NCBI GenBank assembly: GCA_938084675.1 | Contig: CALKGM010000003.1 | Coordinates: 64,171-128,170, forward strand | Length of the DNA: 64,000 nucleotides | Reading direction: 5' to 3' | From: Candidatus Poseidoniaceae archaeon | GTDB lineage: Archaea > Thermoplasmatota > Poseidoniia > Poseidoniales > Poseidoniaceae | Shown here: piece after piece, positions 56,263 to 64,000 of the stretch | Layout of the letters: each line of letters begins with the position of its first letter | Position numbering within the stretch: the stretch's first letter is position 1 | Made by a program: the position numbers and the translations under genes | Notes under the pieces: model-generated | Told to the model about the DNA's origin: nothing | The model's database searches: none | What the model saw: only the letters and a program-made list of their open reading frames with translations

Positions 56263-57450
56263 ATGGGCGTACGCAAGTTTGCACTCTTCGTTCTTCTCTT
56301 ATTCCTCATACCAACAGTTTCAGCTGAAGCGGTCACGCGTATTGAGTTAAGCGATGCTGGAGTTTTAGGAGAGACCGATTTGGGAATAAAAGTAGGCGAA
56401 GTTTCTCCGGATGGTTCCTCGGTTCTTATCGCAGGAATTAACGGGTATGCTCGCGTTCTTTCAGCTACAGCGGCTGACGATCGGTCCAAGGATATTGAAC
56501 TACTAACCGCTCGTGATTCAACCGTTCAAGATGTTGCATGGCATCCACGGGGCAACACTGCACTTTTGATGGGTGGAGAAGGACTTGCTCTTCGCTATGA
56601 TACATTCGACCATGGCGTCACATTTGTCAACGATTCTTTCTCAGTATTGGGCTACGACCTTTCTGCTGTAGACTGGCGGTCAGCAGGAGACTACGCTTAC
56701 GTTGGTTCTGAAGATGGAACCCTTTGGAAGTTTGCAGAGCATACTGGCTTTCAATCCCTCAATTCCACGAGTACGAGTCAAATCACAGATATTTCCTGCC
56801 ACCCCAATCCCAACTACAACGTATGCTTCGTGTCAAGTCTTGAGGACGGTATTGGTGTTATTGACCGAGACCATAAATTGACTTGGATGTCTGGGACGGT
56901 CACCGAAACTTGGGTTGGAGTTGAGTGTTCAGACATCACCTTGAACGAATGTGTTGCGTTTGCTAGTGGACTTCGTAGCAAAGCCCTCCGCATCAATACC
57001 ATCGATGCGAGTCAATCCTACGGGAAAGAAACATTGATGTTTGATTTATCTTCTGGAGAACAAATCGATGTAACTGTAGGCCATGATGGCTCAAGTCTGG
57101 TCCACATGGCTCCGTTTTCGCTGCTTCGTTATGAACCAAAAACCAGCGAAGCATTCACGGTTCTCATGGCGGAAGATGCGGCTGAGTGGGATTCTGTTAT
57201 TGCTGGTAGGACAATCAGCGTGATTTGGGAGACCGGTATGAACAAAGGATTCATTGTAACCGAATTTGGCAATATCGTTGCCTTCTCCCCGCTCCTTGAA
57301 GAAGTCGATGCAAACATCATGACAGTACTCGTGCTTGGTGCCGTTGCAGTTTCCGTACCCGGTGTCATTCTTGGACTTGTTTACATGAACAGTACATGGC
57401 TTCAACGCAAGTACAAACAGTGGCGTTTCCCTAAGAAAAAAAGCAAATAA
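56263..57450 (+). CDS. Exported membrane-anchored WD40-like propeller protein
   Basis: This 395-aa protein has a signal peptide (MGVRKFALFVLLLFLIPTVS, probably cut near AEA). Repeated WD40/YVTN-like blocks follow (VGEVSPDGSSVLIAGINGYA, DVAWHPRGNTALLMGGEG, AVDWRSAGDYAYVGSEDGTL). Near the C-terminus a membrane helix (TVLVLGAVAVSVPGVILGLV) is followed by a basic cytoplasmic tail (RKYKQWRFPKKKSK). The propeller would face outside. No family function is recognised. ATG 56263 is used because upstream in-frame codons from TTG 56236 do not extend the signal peptide sensibly. Confidence 0.75.
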   Translation: MGVRKFALFVLLLFLIPTVSAEAVTRIELSDAGVLGETDLGIKVGEVSPDGSSVLIAGINGYARVLSATAADDRSKDIELLTARDSTVQDVAWHPRGNTALLMGGEGLALRYDTFDHGVTFVNDSFSVLGYDLSAVDWRSAGDYAYVGSEDGTLWKFAEHTGFQSLNSTSTSQITDISCHPNPNYNVCFVSSLEDGIGVIDRDHKLTWMSGTVTETWVGVECSDITLNECVAFASGLRSKALRINTIDASQSYGKETLMFDLSSGEQIDVTVGHDGSSLVHMAPFSLLRYEPKTSEAFTVLMAEDAAEWDSVIAGRTISVIWETGMNKGFIVTEFGNIVAFSPLLEEVDANIMTVLVLGAVAVSVPGVILGLVYMNSTWLQRKYKQWRFPKKKSK

Positions 57451-57516
57451 TCCTTTCCGGATGAAGGGTTATGTTGATGAAGCACGCGCGTAGCCATCAT
57501 GCTGAGGGAGACTGCT

Positions 57517-58692
57517 ATGGAGCCGTTTGAAGGATTAGATTTCTACGATATAGAAAGCCTACTGACCGAAGAAGAAATTATGATTCGGGATTTGGTTCGA
57601 GAGTGGGTTGACGAAGAAGTCATTCCAAAAATTGAGCAAGCATGCGAAGACGGTGTCTTTCTTGACGAATGGCGAGTTGCCCTAGGCGAGATGGGAGTCC
57701 TCGGTGCTCCGCTCAAAGGCTATGGGTGCCCGGGCCTTTCTTACGTCGCATATGGTTTGATTTGCCAAGAACTTGAACGTGGGGACAGTGGACTCCGTTC
57801 TTTCGCCTCTGTGCAAGGATCCCTTGCGATGTATCCAATATGGGATTTTGGAAGCGAAGAACAGAAGGAACATTACCTGCCAAAGATGGCCTCCGGCGAA
57901 TGGGTTGGATGCTTCGGACTAACCGAACCTGATTACGGTTCAAACCCAGGTGATATGATTACTAAGGCGGAAGACAAAGGCGACCATTACCTCCTCAACG
58001 GGGCCAAGATGTGGATCACCAACGGAACCATCGCTGATGTAGCTGTGGTTTGGGCAAAACTTGACGGCGTCATCCGTGGCTTCATCGTTGAGAAGGGCGA
58101 TGAAGGATTCACTGCTCCTGAAATGAAAGGCAAGCACTCACTGAAAGCAAGCGTAACCAGCGAACTGGTCTTCCAGGATTGTAAGATTCCAAAAGACCGT
58201 ATGCTCCCAGATGTCAAAGGTCTTCGTGGCCCATTCTCGTGCCTAAACAACGCCCGATACGGTATCTCATGGGGTGCCCTTGGTTCCGCAATGGCTTGTT
58301 TCCACAGTTCGAAAACATACGCACTTTCACGAATTCAATTTGATCATCCAATTGCATCGTACCAACTGATTCAAAACAAATTGGCCTGGATGCTAAGGGA
58401 AATCACAAAAGGACAACTCCTCGCCTACCACCTCGGTAAGAAAAAGGACGATGGAACTTGGTTCCCCGAGCAAATATCTCTAGCGAAAATGAATAACGTT
58501 GACATCGCTTTGGAAATAGCACGCGTCTCTCGGGACATCCACGGTGCCAATGGAATCCTTGACGAATACCCAATTATGCGCCACATGGCTAATCTAGAGT
58601 CGGTCAAAACCTATGAAGGAACACATGACATTCACAACCTTATTCTTGGTCGTTACATCACTGGAATTCAAGCCTTCACACGAAACGCTTGA
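57517..58692 (+). CDS. Glutaryl-CoA dehydrogenase-type acyl-CoA dehydrogenase
   Basis: This 391-aa flavoprotein is of the glutaryl-CoA dehydrogenase branch, which oxidises and decarboxylates glutaryl-CoA to crotonyl-CoA in lysine and tryptophan breakdown. It shows ARYGISWGALGSA, SRIQFDHPIASYQLIQNKLA, and the catalytic glutamate in TYEGTHDIHNLILGRYITG, all close to known GCDH sequences. FAD-site segments (CFGLTEPDYGSNPGDM, KMWITNGTIADV) are present. GAGGGAG lies 7 nt before ATG 57517; ATG 57499 is upstream in frame but overlaps that site. Electrons would go to the ETF encoded at 51770-53449. Confidence 0.9.
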   Translation: MEPFEGLDFYDIESLLTEEEIMIRDLVREWVDEEVIPKIEQACEDGVFLDEWRVALGEMGVLGAPLKGYGCPGLSYVAYGLICQELERGDSGLRSFASVQGSLAMYPIWDFGSEEQKEHYLPKMASGEWVGCFGLTEPDYGSNPGDMITKAEDKGDHYLLNGAKMWITNGTIADVAVVWAKLDGVIRGFIVEKGDEGFTAPEMKGKHSLKASVTSELVFQDCKIPKDRMLPDVKGLRGPFSCLNNARYGISWGALGSAMACFHSSKTYALSRIQFDHPIASYQLIQNKLAWMLREITKGQLLAYHLGKKKDDGTWFPEQISLAKMNNVDIALEIARVSRDIHGANGILDEYPIMRHMANLESVKTYEGTHDIHNLILGRYITGIQAFTRNA

Positions 58693-58717
58693 TTTCACTG
58701 GAAACATCTCAGTTCGT

Positions 58718-60241
58718 TCAACTCGAGCAAGAGAGCATTGAACAACCTACGCGGTGACGTGCCCACTCCGGTCGCTTTTGAAACCACATTGCCTCAAATT
58801 GAGGTTGTTCTGAATATGGATCTTTGAGAAGGGTATGGAGTTCTTCAGCAACAGAGAAGTCACCCTCTTCAGCAGCATCAATCGCAAGTTGGGCCATCCA
58901 GTTTCTCAAGACATACTTTGGATTATTTTCGAGCATTGTTTGACGGTTTGGACTTTGGCCAGTACGCTCCCACCATCGCAGAAGCCATTCGCCCCATGCA
59001 TCTTTTGGTATGGTCAAAGGGTCGTAGAACGCGTCCTCTAACAGTTCAATAGATGGTGTTTCAATTGAAGAAAGAAGTCGGAAAAATATTGTCATGTCCG
59101 TTTCAACTCTTTGCAATAATGCATTCAAATCTCTAACCAGTGCCTCATCATCTTCAATCCAGTTTCGAAATCCGAGTTTGTTCGCCCACATTGTGTTGTG
59201 CAGTTGTGCAAATTTGACCGTGTAGGCCTCCAATACATCGTGGAGGAGTTCTGGGTCATCCATCAGCGGGACCATTGCCTCAAGAAGGCGTGCAACGTTC
59301 CAGGCTCCAATTTGGGGTTGCTGACCGTAGCAATACCGACTTCTTCCAGCATCGGTAGTATTTGGTGTCCATCCTGGGTTGTAATCTTCCAACCAGCCAT
59401 AAGGGCCGTAATCAATAGTTAATCCGTGTATGGACATGTTATCGGTGTTCATGACTCCGTGGACAAAACCTACTCGCATCCAATGTGAAATCATGACAGC
59501 TGTTTGCTCAGCAATGTGTGATAGCCATCTGACGCGAGAACCATCATCTTCAGCGGAATGGTTTGGAAAGTGATGCCTCAATGTATGGCTTACAAGTGCT
59601 TGCAAGGTTTCATGATCTCCGTTAGCGGTGTGGATTTGGTAACTTCCAAACCGAAGAAAACTAGGTGCTACTCGACATACAACCGCTCCATCTTCCGGGG
59701 CTGGATTGCCGTTGTAGAGGACATCACGCACGACTTGTTCCCCTGTGGTTACCAATGAAAGCGCTCTGGTGGTAGGTACGCCCAAATGCTGCATTGCTTC
59801 ACTGCAAAGAAATTCACGAAGTGAAGAGCGAAGGACGGCTTTACCATCTGCAAAACGCGAGTAGGGCGTGTGGCCTGCTCCTTTGAGTTGTAATTCAACG
59901 ACTTCATCTTCCAACTGAAGTTCACCTAATGTAATGGCTCTTCCATCTCCGAGTTGATTCGCCCATGAGCCGAATTGATGCCCTCCATAACGCTGGGAAT
60001 AAGGATCCATCCCAGCAGTGACCATTTCTCCTCCAAGAACTCGTCCATCAGGGCGTTCAAGACCTAACTTCAGTCCCATTTCATCCGACCACATCCGAAG
60101 TTCAGGTGAGGGGGGAGGTGAGGGTTTTACTCGTGACCAGCATGCATTGGGGACTTGACGTGATTTACCACCCACTTCGGAGTCGCCTGGAGTTTCTTCA
60201 AGAAATCGGGTGAGCCACTTTAGTGATTCAAAGGTGGCCAT
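58718..60241 (-). CDS. selO: SelO/YdiU-family protein AMPylase
   Basis: This 507-aa pseudokinase-fold enzyme transfers AMP from ATP to protein hydroxyl groups, mainly as part of redox control in bacteria and mitochondria. It shows AGMDPYSQRYGGHQFGSWAN, QLKGAGHTPYSRFADGKAVL, and the metal-binding GVMNTDNMSIHGLTIDYGP with DYNP. The C-terminus ends in SCSS, matching the cysteine forms; eukaryotic forms have selenocysteine there. SelO is common in bacteria and unusual in archaea, so transfer is likely. It lies 54 nt downstream of a squalene/phytoene synthase gene on the same strand. Confidence 0.92.
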   Translation of the reverse strand: MATFESLKWLTRFLEETPGDSEVGGKSRQVPNACWSRVKPSPPPSPELRMWSDEMGLKLGLERPDGRVLGGEMVTAGMDPYSQRYGGHQFGSWANQLGDGRAITLGELQLEDEVVELQLKGAGHTPYSRFADGKAVLRSSLREFLCSEAMQHLGVPTTRALSLVTTGEQVVRDVLYNGNPAPEDGAVVCRVAPSFLRFGSYQIHTANGDHETLQALVSHTLRHHFPNHSAEDDGSRVRWLSHIAEQTAVMISHWMRVGFVHGVMNTDNMSIHGLTIDYGPYGWLEDYNPGWTPNTTDAGRSRYCYGQQPQIGAWNVARLLEAMVPLMDDPELLHDVLEAYTVKFAQLHNTMWANKLGFRNWIEDDEALVRDLNALLQRVETDMTIFFRLLSSIETPSIELLEDAFYDPLTIPKDAWGEWLLRWWERTGQSPNRQTMLENNPKYVLRNWMAQLAIDAAEEGDFSVAEELHTLLKDPYSEQPQFEAMWFQKRPEWARHRVGCSMLSCSS

Positions 60242-60295
60242 ATACCAAGCACGATGGCCGGCGTTTTGAACGTGTGGTTCGCCTCAGTTTGTTCT

Positions 60296-61594
60296 TCAAA
60301 CCGAGGGCAAAATCCCTACTCGTGCGAGTGCGCCCCAAACGGGGTCCAAGAATGCAGGAAGGAAACGGTGACGCAGATATACTGCGGCGGCAAGAGAAAT
60401 CTTCTGCACTTTGTTGAGTTTGACTCGCTTGGTGAACATGTCACCTTGTTGCTTCTCAATTTGCCTGAGAATCTTGTCATAGAATGCAATCATGGCTGCG
60501 GGTGAATATCGTGACCTTCTGGGGAGGAGTGGCAACAGTTGTCTTGCCTCTTCCAAATATGTTCTTGCACGTGCAGCATAACTTCGAACGTAAGGTTCCC
60601 AATGCTTGTTGAGGACAATCTTACCATCGAGTTCGGCCTCAGTCATACCGTTGCGTTCCAATTCATTCAAAGGAAGGTATACTCGGTCCCGCTGGATATC
60701 TTCTCCGACATCTCGCAGTACGTTTGTCAATTGCATGAAAATACCCCATGATTCTGCGAATTTCTTTGCTCTTGGGTCTTCATATCCATAGATTTCGATG
60801 CACATAAGGCCGACAACAGAGGCGACTCTGTAGCAATAAACGTAAAGTTCATCGAAATTCCTGTATCGGTTGTTGTAAAGGTCGTCCTCCATGCCGGAGA
60901 TCAAATCATCAAATACATCCTTAGGGATACTGTAGCGGTCAACAGTGTCCTTGAGTGCGAGGAAAACGGGGTCGGTAGAATAGACCTCGTTATAGCAGGT
61001 TGAGAGTTTCTTTCTGAAGAAGAATAGTTGTGTAATTTTGTTGAGATAAGCATCTTCGTCGAGAATTGTGCCTCTGTTCTGTAACGCTTCAAGTTCCGCA
61101 CGGTAAGACATTGCCTCAGGGTCTGATTCGCCTTGACTTCCAGGGAATCGGTCTGCCCAATCGCCGTCAGCGATGTCGTCTGCACGACGGCAGAATGCAT
61201 AGATGGCACACATGGACATTCTTTGTTCGTCCGGGAGATATTTGAAGGAGTGGTAGAAGTTTCCAGCCTCTCTCATCGTGAGTTCTTCACAGTAGCGGTA
61301 AGCGAGTTTGAGTAGTTCTGCTGGCGGCCGCTCGGACCAAATGGGAGCATCCAGGTATTCAAACGGATCAACGAGTTCGTTCTTCTCCCCAACAATCCCA
61401 ATGTAAGAAGCTCCTTCCCGCAATGCTTCCATTGCAGTCAAACTCACTGCTTTCACAGCATCCCGAGCCAGTGTGACACCGGCACGCAGGCGCTCTAGGG
61501 TGCCTGGGTGCTGAACCTCTTCCTCGCCGCTTCGTGATGAAGCGTTCCCCTTGAGAGGGAAAAGAAGGTCGAGAGGTTTCCGTCGTTCCAGCAT
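60296..61594 (-). CDS. Squalene/phytoene synthase family protein (first of two)
   Basis: This 432-aa head-to-head prenyltransferase has the first aspartate motif in CRRADDIADGDWAD (D139, D143) and the second in LTNVLRDVGEDIQRDRVYLP. It carries about 90 extra N-terminal residues, which are unusual, and an extended C-terminus. The family condenses two FPP to presqualene/squalene or two GGPP to phytoene. With a polyprenyl synthase elsewhere in the window, a carotenoid (retinal precursor) or squalene role is plausible. The product cannot be assigned from sequence alone. It follows the second paralogue by about 120 nt. Confidence 0.87.
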   Translation of the reverse strand: MLERRKPLDLLFPLKGNASSRSGEEEVQHPGTLERLRAGVTLARDAVKAVSLTAMEALREGASYIGIVGEKNELVDPFEYLDAPIWSERPPAELLKLAYRYCEELTMREAGNFYHSFKYLPDEQRMSMCAIYAFCRRADDIADGDWADRFPGSQGESDPEAMSYRAELEALQNRGTILDEDAYLNKITQLFFFRKKLSTCYNEVYSTDPVFLALKDTVDRYSIPKDVFDDLISGMEDDLYNNRYRNFDELYVYCYRVASVVGLMCIEIYGYEDPRAKKFAESWGIFMQLTNVLRDVGEDIQRDRVYLPLNELERNGMTEAELDGKIVLNKHWEPYVRSYAARARTYLEEARQLLPLLPRRSRYSPAAMIAFYDKILRQIEKQQGDMFTKRVKLNKVQKISLAAAVYLRHRFLPAFLDPVWGALARVGILPSV

Positions 61595-61715
61595 GCTAAC
61601 CGATGGTCCCTCGCGCCGCTTGTTTATGAGACCTCCTCTTCGGGGTGCAAATCTCAGCGCAGGCGTTCAGCGATGTAAGTATTAAATTACTGAGACTCGT
61701 TACTTCTATAGAATA

Positions 61716-62732
61716 TTACTTGTCTCTGTTTTTCTCAAGAAGACGACGAACTCCACCGGGGATTAAAATTGCTCGGAGTAATTTCCGAGCGTAGGTTTTC
61801 ATTTCGTCACGAGTTACTTTAATTCGTTCTTCTGAATTGAGAATGTTTCCCGTTCTAAGGAGGGTAACCGTTCTTTGTCCGATCAATACTGGGAGCATTG
61901 TAGATGCCTTGAGTCGGAATTGTGTTTCTGGAATCATGCGGATGTAATCTGTTGCAGCCTCAAGATGTTCATTGGTTAAGTCAAGATAAGCGTCATAGAT
62001 TGGGCGGAACGATTCAAGGTTGGCTTCATCCATGAGGTCTTCTGGGTTTAGACCATGTTCTTGCAATACTTCAGACGGGATATAGCAGCGACCAAAACGA
62101 AGGTCTTCGGGTATGTCTCGTAGAATGTTAATCATTTGCAATGCTTTACCAAACCGAATTCCTTTTTCATGGAATATTTTCTCGTCTTCAGGTGACAGTT
62201 TCATCAGGTGCGTAAGGGACATCTCTGTCCAAAAAACACCAACACAACCGGCGACTCGAAAAGCGTAATCGTCCAATTCCGAGTCATTCGCAAGTGAGGA
62301 AATACTTCCTCCTTCTTTCGCAACCCCAAATCGTTGTAGGTCCAATATTTGCCCCCCTACAATGATGTCCAAGCATGAGAGGATTCGTTGCCGGTCGCCT
62401 TCATCATAATCCTTGAGCCCTTCAACCACGTCGTCAACATTCCGCAGCAGTTCGGCTTCGTGTTTGTTTGTTTGTATCTCTGCTAGTTTCATGAAATCAG
62501 GTCGTGTTTGAGAACGACCCTGTGCGAACTCATTGTAAGCGCTAAGGGTTTCAAGAAGTACCTCAGTTTCACCATGCTTTGAGTCAGCGATGGTGTCCGC
62601 CACTCGTGCAAGGAGATAGAGCAAACCAATTTGACCCCTGATTTTTTTGGGAAGATACTTCAATGTAGGATAAAACGACCGAGAGGTTCTCTCCAGCAAA
62701 CCGTCTATTTTTGGATTGGTCAAGACTGCCAT
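61716..62732 (-). CDS. Squalene/phytoene synthase family protein (second of two)
   Basis: This 338-aa protein of the same family has aspartate motifs ARVADTIADS (D46, D50) and NILRDIPEDLRFGRCYIP. Its sequence is distinct from the neighbouring paralogue and closer in length to single-domain squalene or phytoene synthases. AGAGGGGA lies before ATG 62732. Two adjacent family members recall the HpnC/HpnD pair that makes squalene in some bacteria. An alternative is one phytoene and one squalene synthase. No desaturase is within the window. Confidence 0.87.
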   Translation of the reverse strand: MAVLTNPKIDGLLERTSRSFYPTLKYLPKKIRGQIGLLYLLARVADTIADSKHGETEVLLETLSAYNEFAQGRSQTRPDFMKLAEIQTNKHEAELLRNVDDVVEGLKDYDEGDRQRILSCLDIIVGGQILDLQRFGVAKEGGSISSLANDSELDDYAFRVAGCVGVFWTEMSLTHLMKLSPEDEKIFHEKGIRFGKALQMINILRDIPEDLRFGRCYIPSEVLQEHGLNPEDLMDEANLESFRPIYDAYLDLTNEHLEAATDYIRMIPETQFRLKASTMLPVLIGQRTVTLLRTGNILNSEERIKVTRDEMKTYARKLLRAILIPGGVRRLLEKNRDK

Positions 62733-62894
62733 TCGGTCCCCTCTCTTGGACCCAGTCTGCTCCTGCGAATGAACGTATGTGTTAGAAACATAATTTGCGC
62801 AATAGCGATATGCTGAAGGAACGATGCAAAGAGGGGGGATTTGTCGGAATCCTTTAGGAAGGGTCGCCCAAGCGTAGCCCTAGGAGGGGAACGT

Positions 62895-64000
62895 GTGAAT
62901 TGCGGCTCATGTGCAGTGGTCATCCCCGATGACAGTATGTTTTGCCCTGAATGCGGCGCACGTCAAGACAATTCGATGGCTGGTGGATTCAATCCTCCTC
63001 CTGCTCAAAACCTACCTCCTTTCCCACCTCAGCGTTCCTTTGACCCCGTTTCGGGACAGGAACAGAGGATTCAACAAGAAAACAACATGAATCAAATGGG
63101 GCACATTCCTCAAGACATGTTGCAAGGAATGGCACAAGGAATCCAGCAAAACCAAAACCTTCCTCCTGGAGTTTACCCTAATCAGCCGCTGCAAGGTGGT
63201 TTCCCTCCAACCCAATTTCCTCCTCAACAACAGCAGCCACCACAACGATCGAATGTAGCGCCTGTATCTGATATGCCTACATTACCTCGTGGACCGTCCA
63301 TTGCAAGTGGGGCTGCACCAACCAATCACGGCAATGTTTCTCCGATGAACCCAGGAGGGACCAAGATTGCTCAAAATCCAGCCGCATCACCAACTGACGC
63401 CATGGTAAACCGTCTTGCTGAGGCAGAACGGGCAGTTAAGGATGAACGCAGAAGTCAGTGGCTCTCAATGAATCAATCCCCGGCATCAAGCGTTCTCGCT
63501 AACCTTGGAGGCGGAGAACTTCCAGCCCACCTTCGTGGTGGTAGTGATGTGAATAATCCTGCAGCTGAGATCATGGCTGGAGCACTTGGCCAAACATCCA
63601 ATGATGCTCCAAACGATGCCCTTCTTCGCCGCATCTCTGAGGTGGCTATTCGCCGAGTGGCTCGAAAGAGAGGTGTTGCAGTTGAGGCTCCTCAAACCAA
63701 ACTCAACGATGATGTCTTTGAAGTGAACGTGACTTATGTCGATGATGGACGCGTTCTTGACACACCCGAAGATCTAACTCAAGCCTTCGAACATGCAATT
63801 CAAACCGAACTCGCACTCAAGGGCTATGACATGACCTGTGCCGTATCCATGTTTCGCTCTAAAGACGGGAAGACAGAAAAAATCGGAGCAGAACCAGAGG
63901 AAGATATGTTCGCTTGCGAGATATGTGACGGCCTGGTGAAAGACAGCGATCCAACTTGCCCGCATTGTGGCGCAGTATTCGAAGAGGAAGAGGAAGAAGA
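62895..64000 (+). CDS. Double zinc-ribbon protein with a proline/glutamine-rich linker (cut by window end)
   Basis: The reading frame opens at GTG 62895, 7 nt after AGGAGG (62882-62887), and runs to the window end with no stop. It starts with a zinc ribbon (NCGSCAVVIPDDSMFCPECG). A long disordered stretch rich in P, Q and N covers about residues 25-180 (FPPTQFPPQQQQPPQRS). A helical or alpha-beta domain follows near 215-320 (DALLRRISEVAIRRVARKRG, VFEVNVTYVDDGRVLDTP). A second zinc ribbon (CEICDG to CPHCG) then leads into an acidic run where the sequence ends. No family is recognised. The complete length is unknown. Confidence 0.75.
   Translation, partial: MNCGSCAVVIPDDSMFCPECGARQDNSMAGGFNPPPAQNLPPFPPQRSFDPVSGQEQRIQQENNMNQMGHIPQDMLQGMAQGIQQNQNLPPGVYPNQPLQGGFPPTQFPPQQQQPPQRSNVAPVSDMPTLPRGPSIASGAAPTNHGNVSPMNPGGTKIAQNPAASPTDAMVNRLAEAERAVKDERRSQWLSMNQSPASSVLANLGGGELPAHLRGGSDVNNPAAEIMAGALGQTSNDAPNDALLRRISEVAIRRVARKRGVAVEAPQTKLNDDVFEVNVTYVDDGRVLDTPEDLTQAFEHAIQTELALKGYDMTCAVSMFRSKDGKTEKIGAEPEEDMFACEICDGLVKDSDPTCPHCGAVFEEEEEE

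Overview
The window is a gene-dense stretch of a euryarchaeal chromosome. The best fit is a planktonic marine Candidatus Poseidoniales (Marine Group II) genome or a close relative. This is inferred from gene content, because there is no rRNA to place it. Archaeal information genes (L10e, L44e, S27e, L37e, aIF2-alpha, Nop10, ABCE1/Rli1, Hel308, RPA, KEOPS Cgi121) and archaeal lipid enzymes (polyprenyl diphosphate synthase, geranylgeranyl reductase) sit beside genes of bacterial style: DNA gyrase, MutS/MutL, SelO, glutaryl-CoA dehydrogenase and ETF. Some genes have Shine-Dalgarno (SD) sequences and others look leaderless behind a TATA box. I see no rRNA, CRISPR array, insertion sequence or prophage. 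No gap between genes exceeds 300 bases; the largest, about 165 bases, is at 17072-17236.

Layout. 1-5.5 kb: end of gyrB, gyrA, and a LeuA-like DRE-TIM enzyme. 5.5-10.9 kb: a 57-residue membrane protein, an AstE/aspartoacylase-like metalloenzyme, a hotdog thioesterase, an SprT-like zinc protein and two membrane proteins. 11-19.9 kb: Hel308, Cgi121, TldD/TldE, and RPA with its associated protein. 19.9-22.8 kb: a compact Tad/type IV pilus-like operon of one unknown protein, two half-size T2SSF membrane proteins and the ATPase. 22.8-25.8 kb: a triple-SAP protein and a HemC-like protein. 25.9-31.1 kb: isoprenoid and lipid genes, a pilin-like protein, MoaA and AroA. 31.1-35.7 kb: mutS-mutL.

35.8-43.3 kb: a membrane-tethered propeller-like protein, L10e, ABCE1, and two tandem Cas4/Dna2-like iron-sulphur nucleases with C-terminal OB folds. 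43.3-46 kb: a ThiS/SAMP-like protein, tRNA-Ser(CGA), and the archaeal cluster L44e-S27e-aIF2a-Nop10-PAC2. 46-51.8 kb: two membrane proteins, L37e, PurF, a propeller protein and an MBL-fold hydrolase. 51.8-58.7 kb: ETF, a stand-alone MCM N-terminal domain, TyrRS, a DUF5611-like protein, a membrane propeller and glutaryl-CoA dehydrogenase. 58.7-62.7 kb: SelO and two squalene/phytoene synthases. The window ends inside a double zinc-ribbon protein.

Genome maintenance dominates: gyrase, Hel308, RPA, MutSL, paired nucleases, an SprT-like protein, an MCM-N protein and SAP domains. The most unusual items are the paired helicase-less nucleases, the MCM N-domain protein with no motor, gyrase A with an inserted zinc-ribbon-like element, an L44e protein that has lost its zinc finger, the HemC-like orphan and the compact pilus operon.
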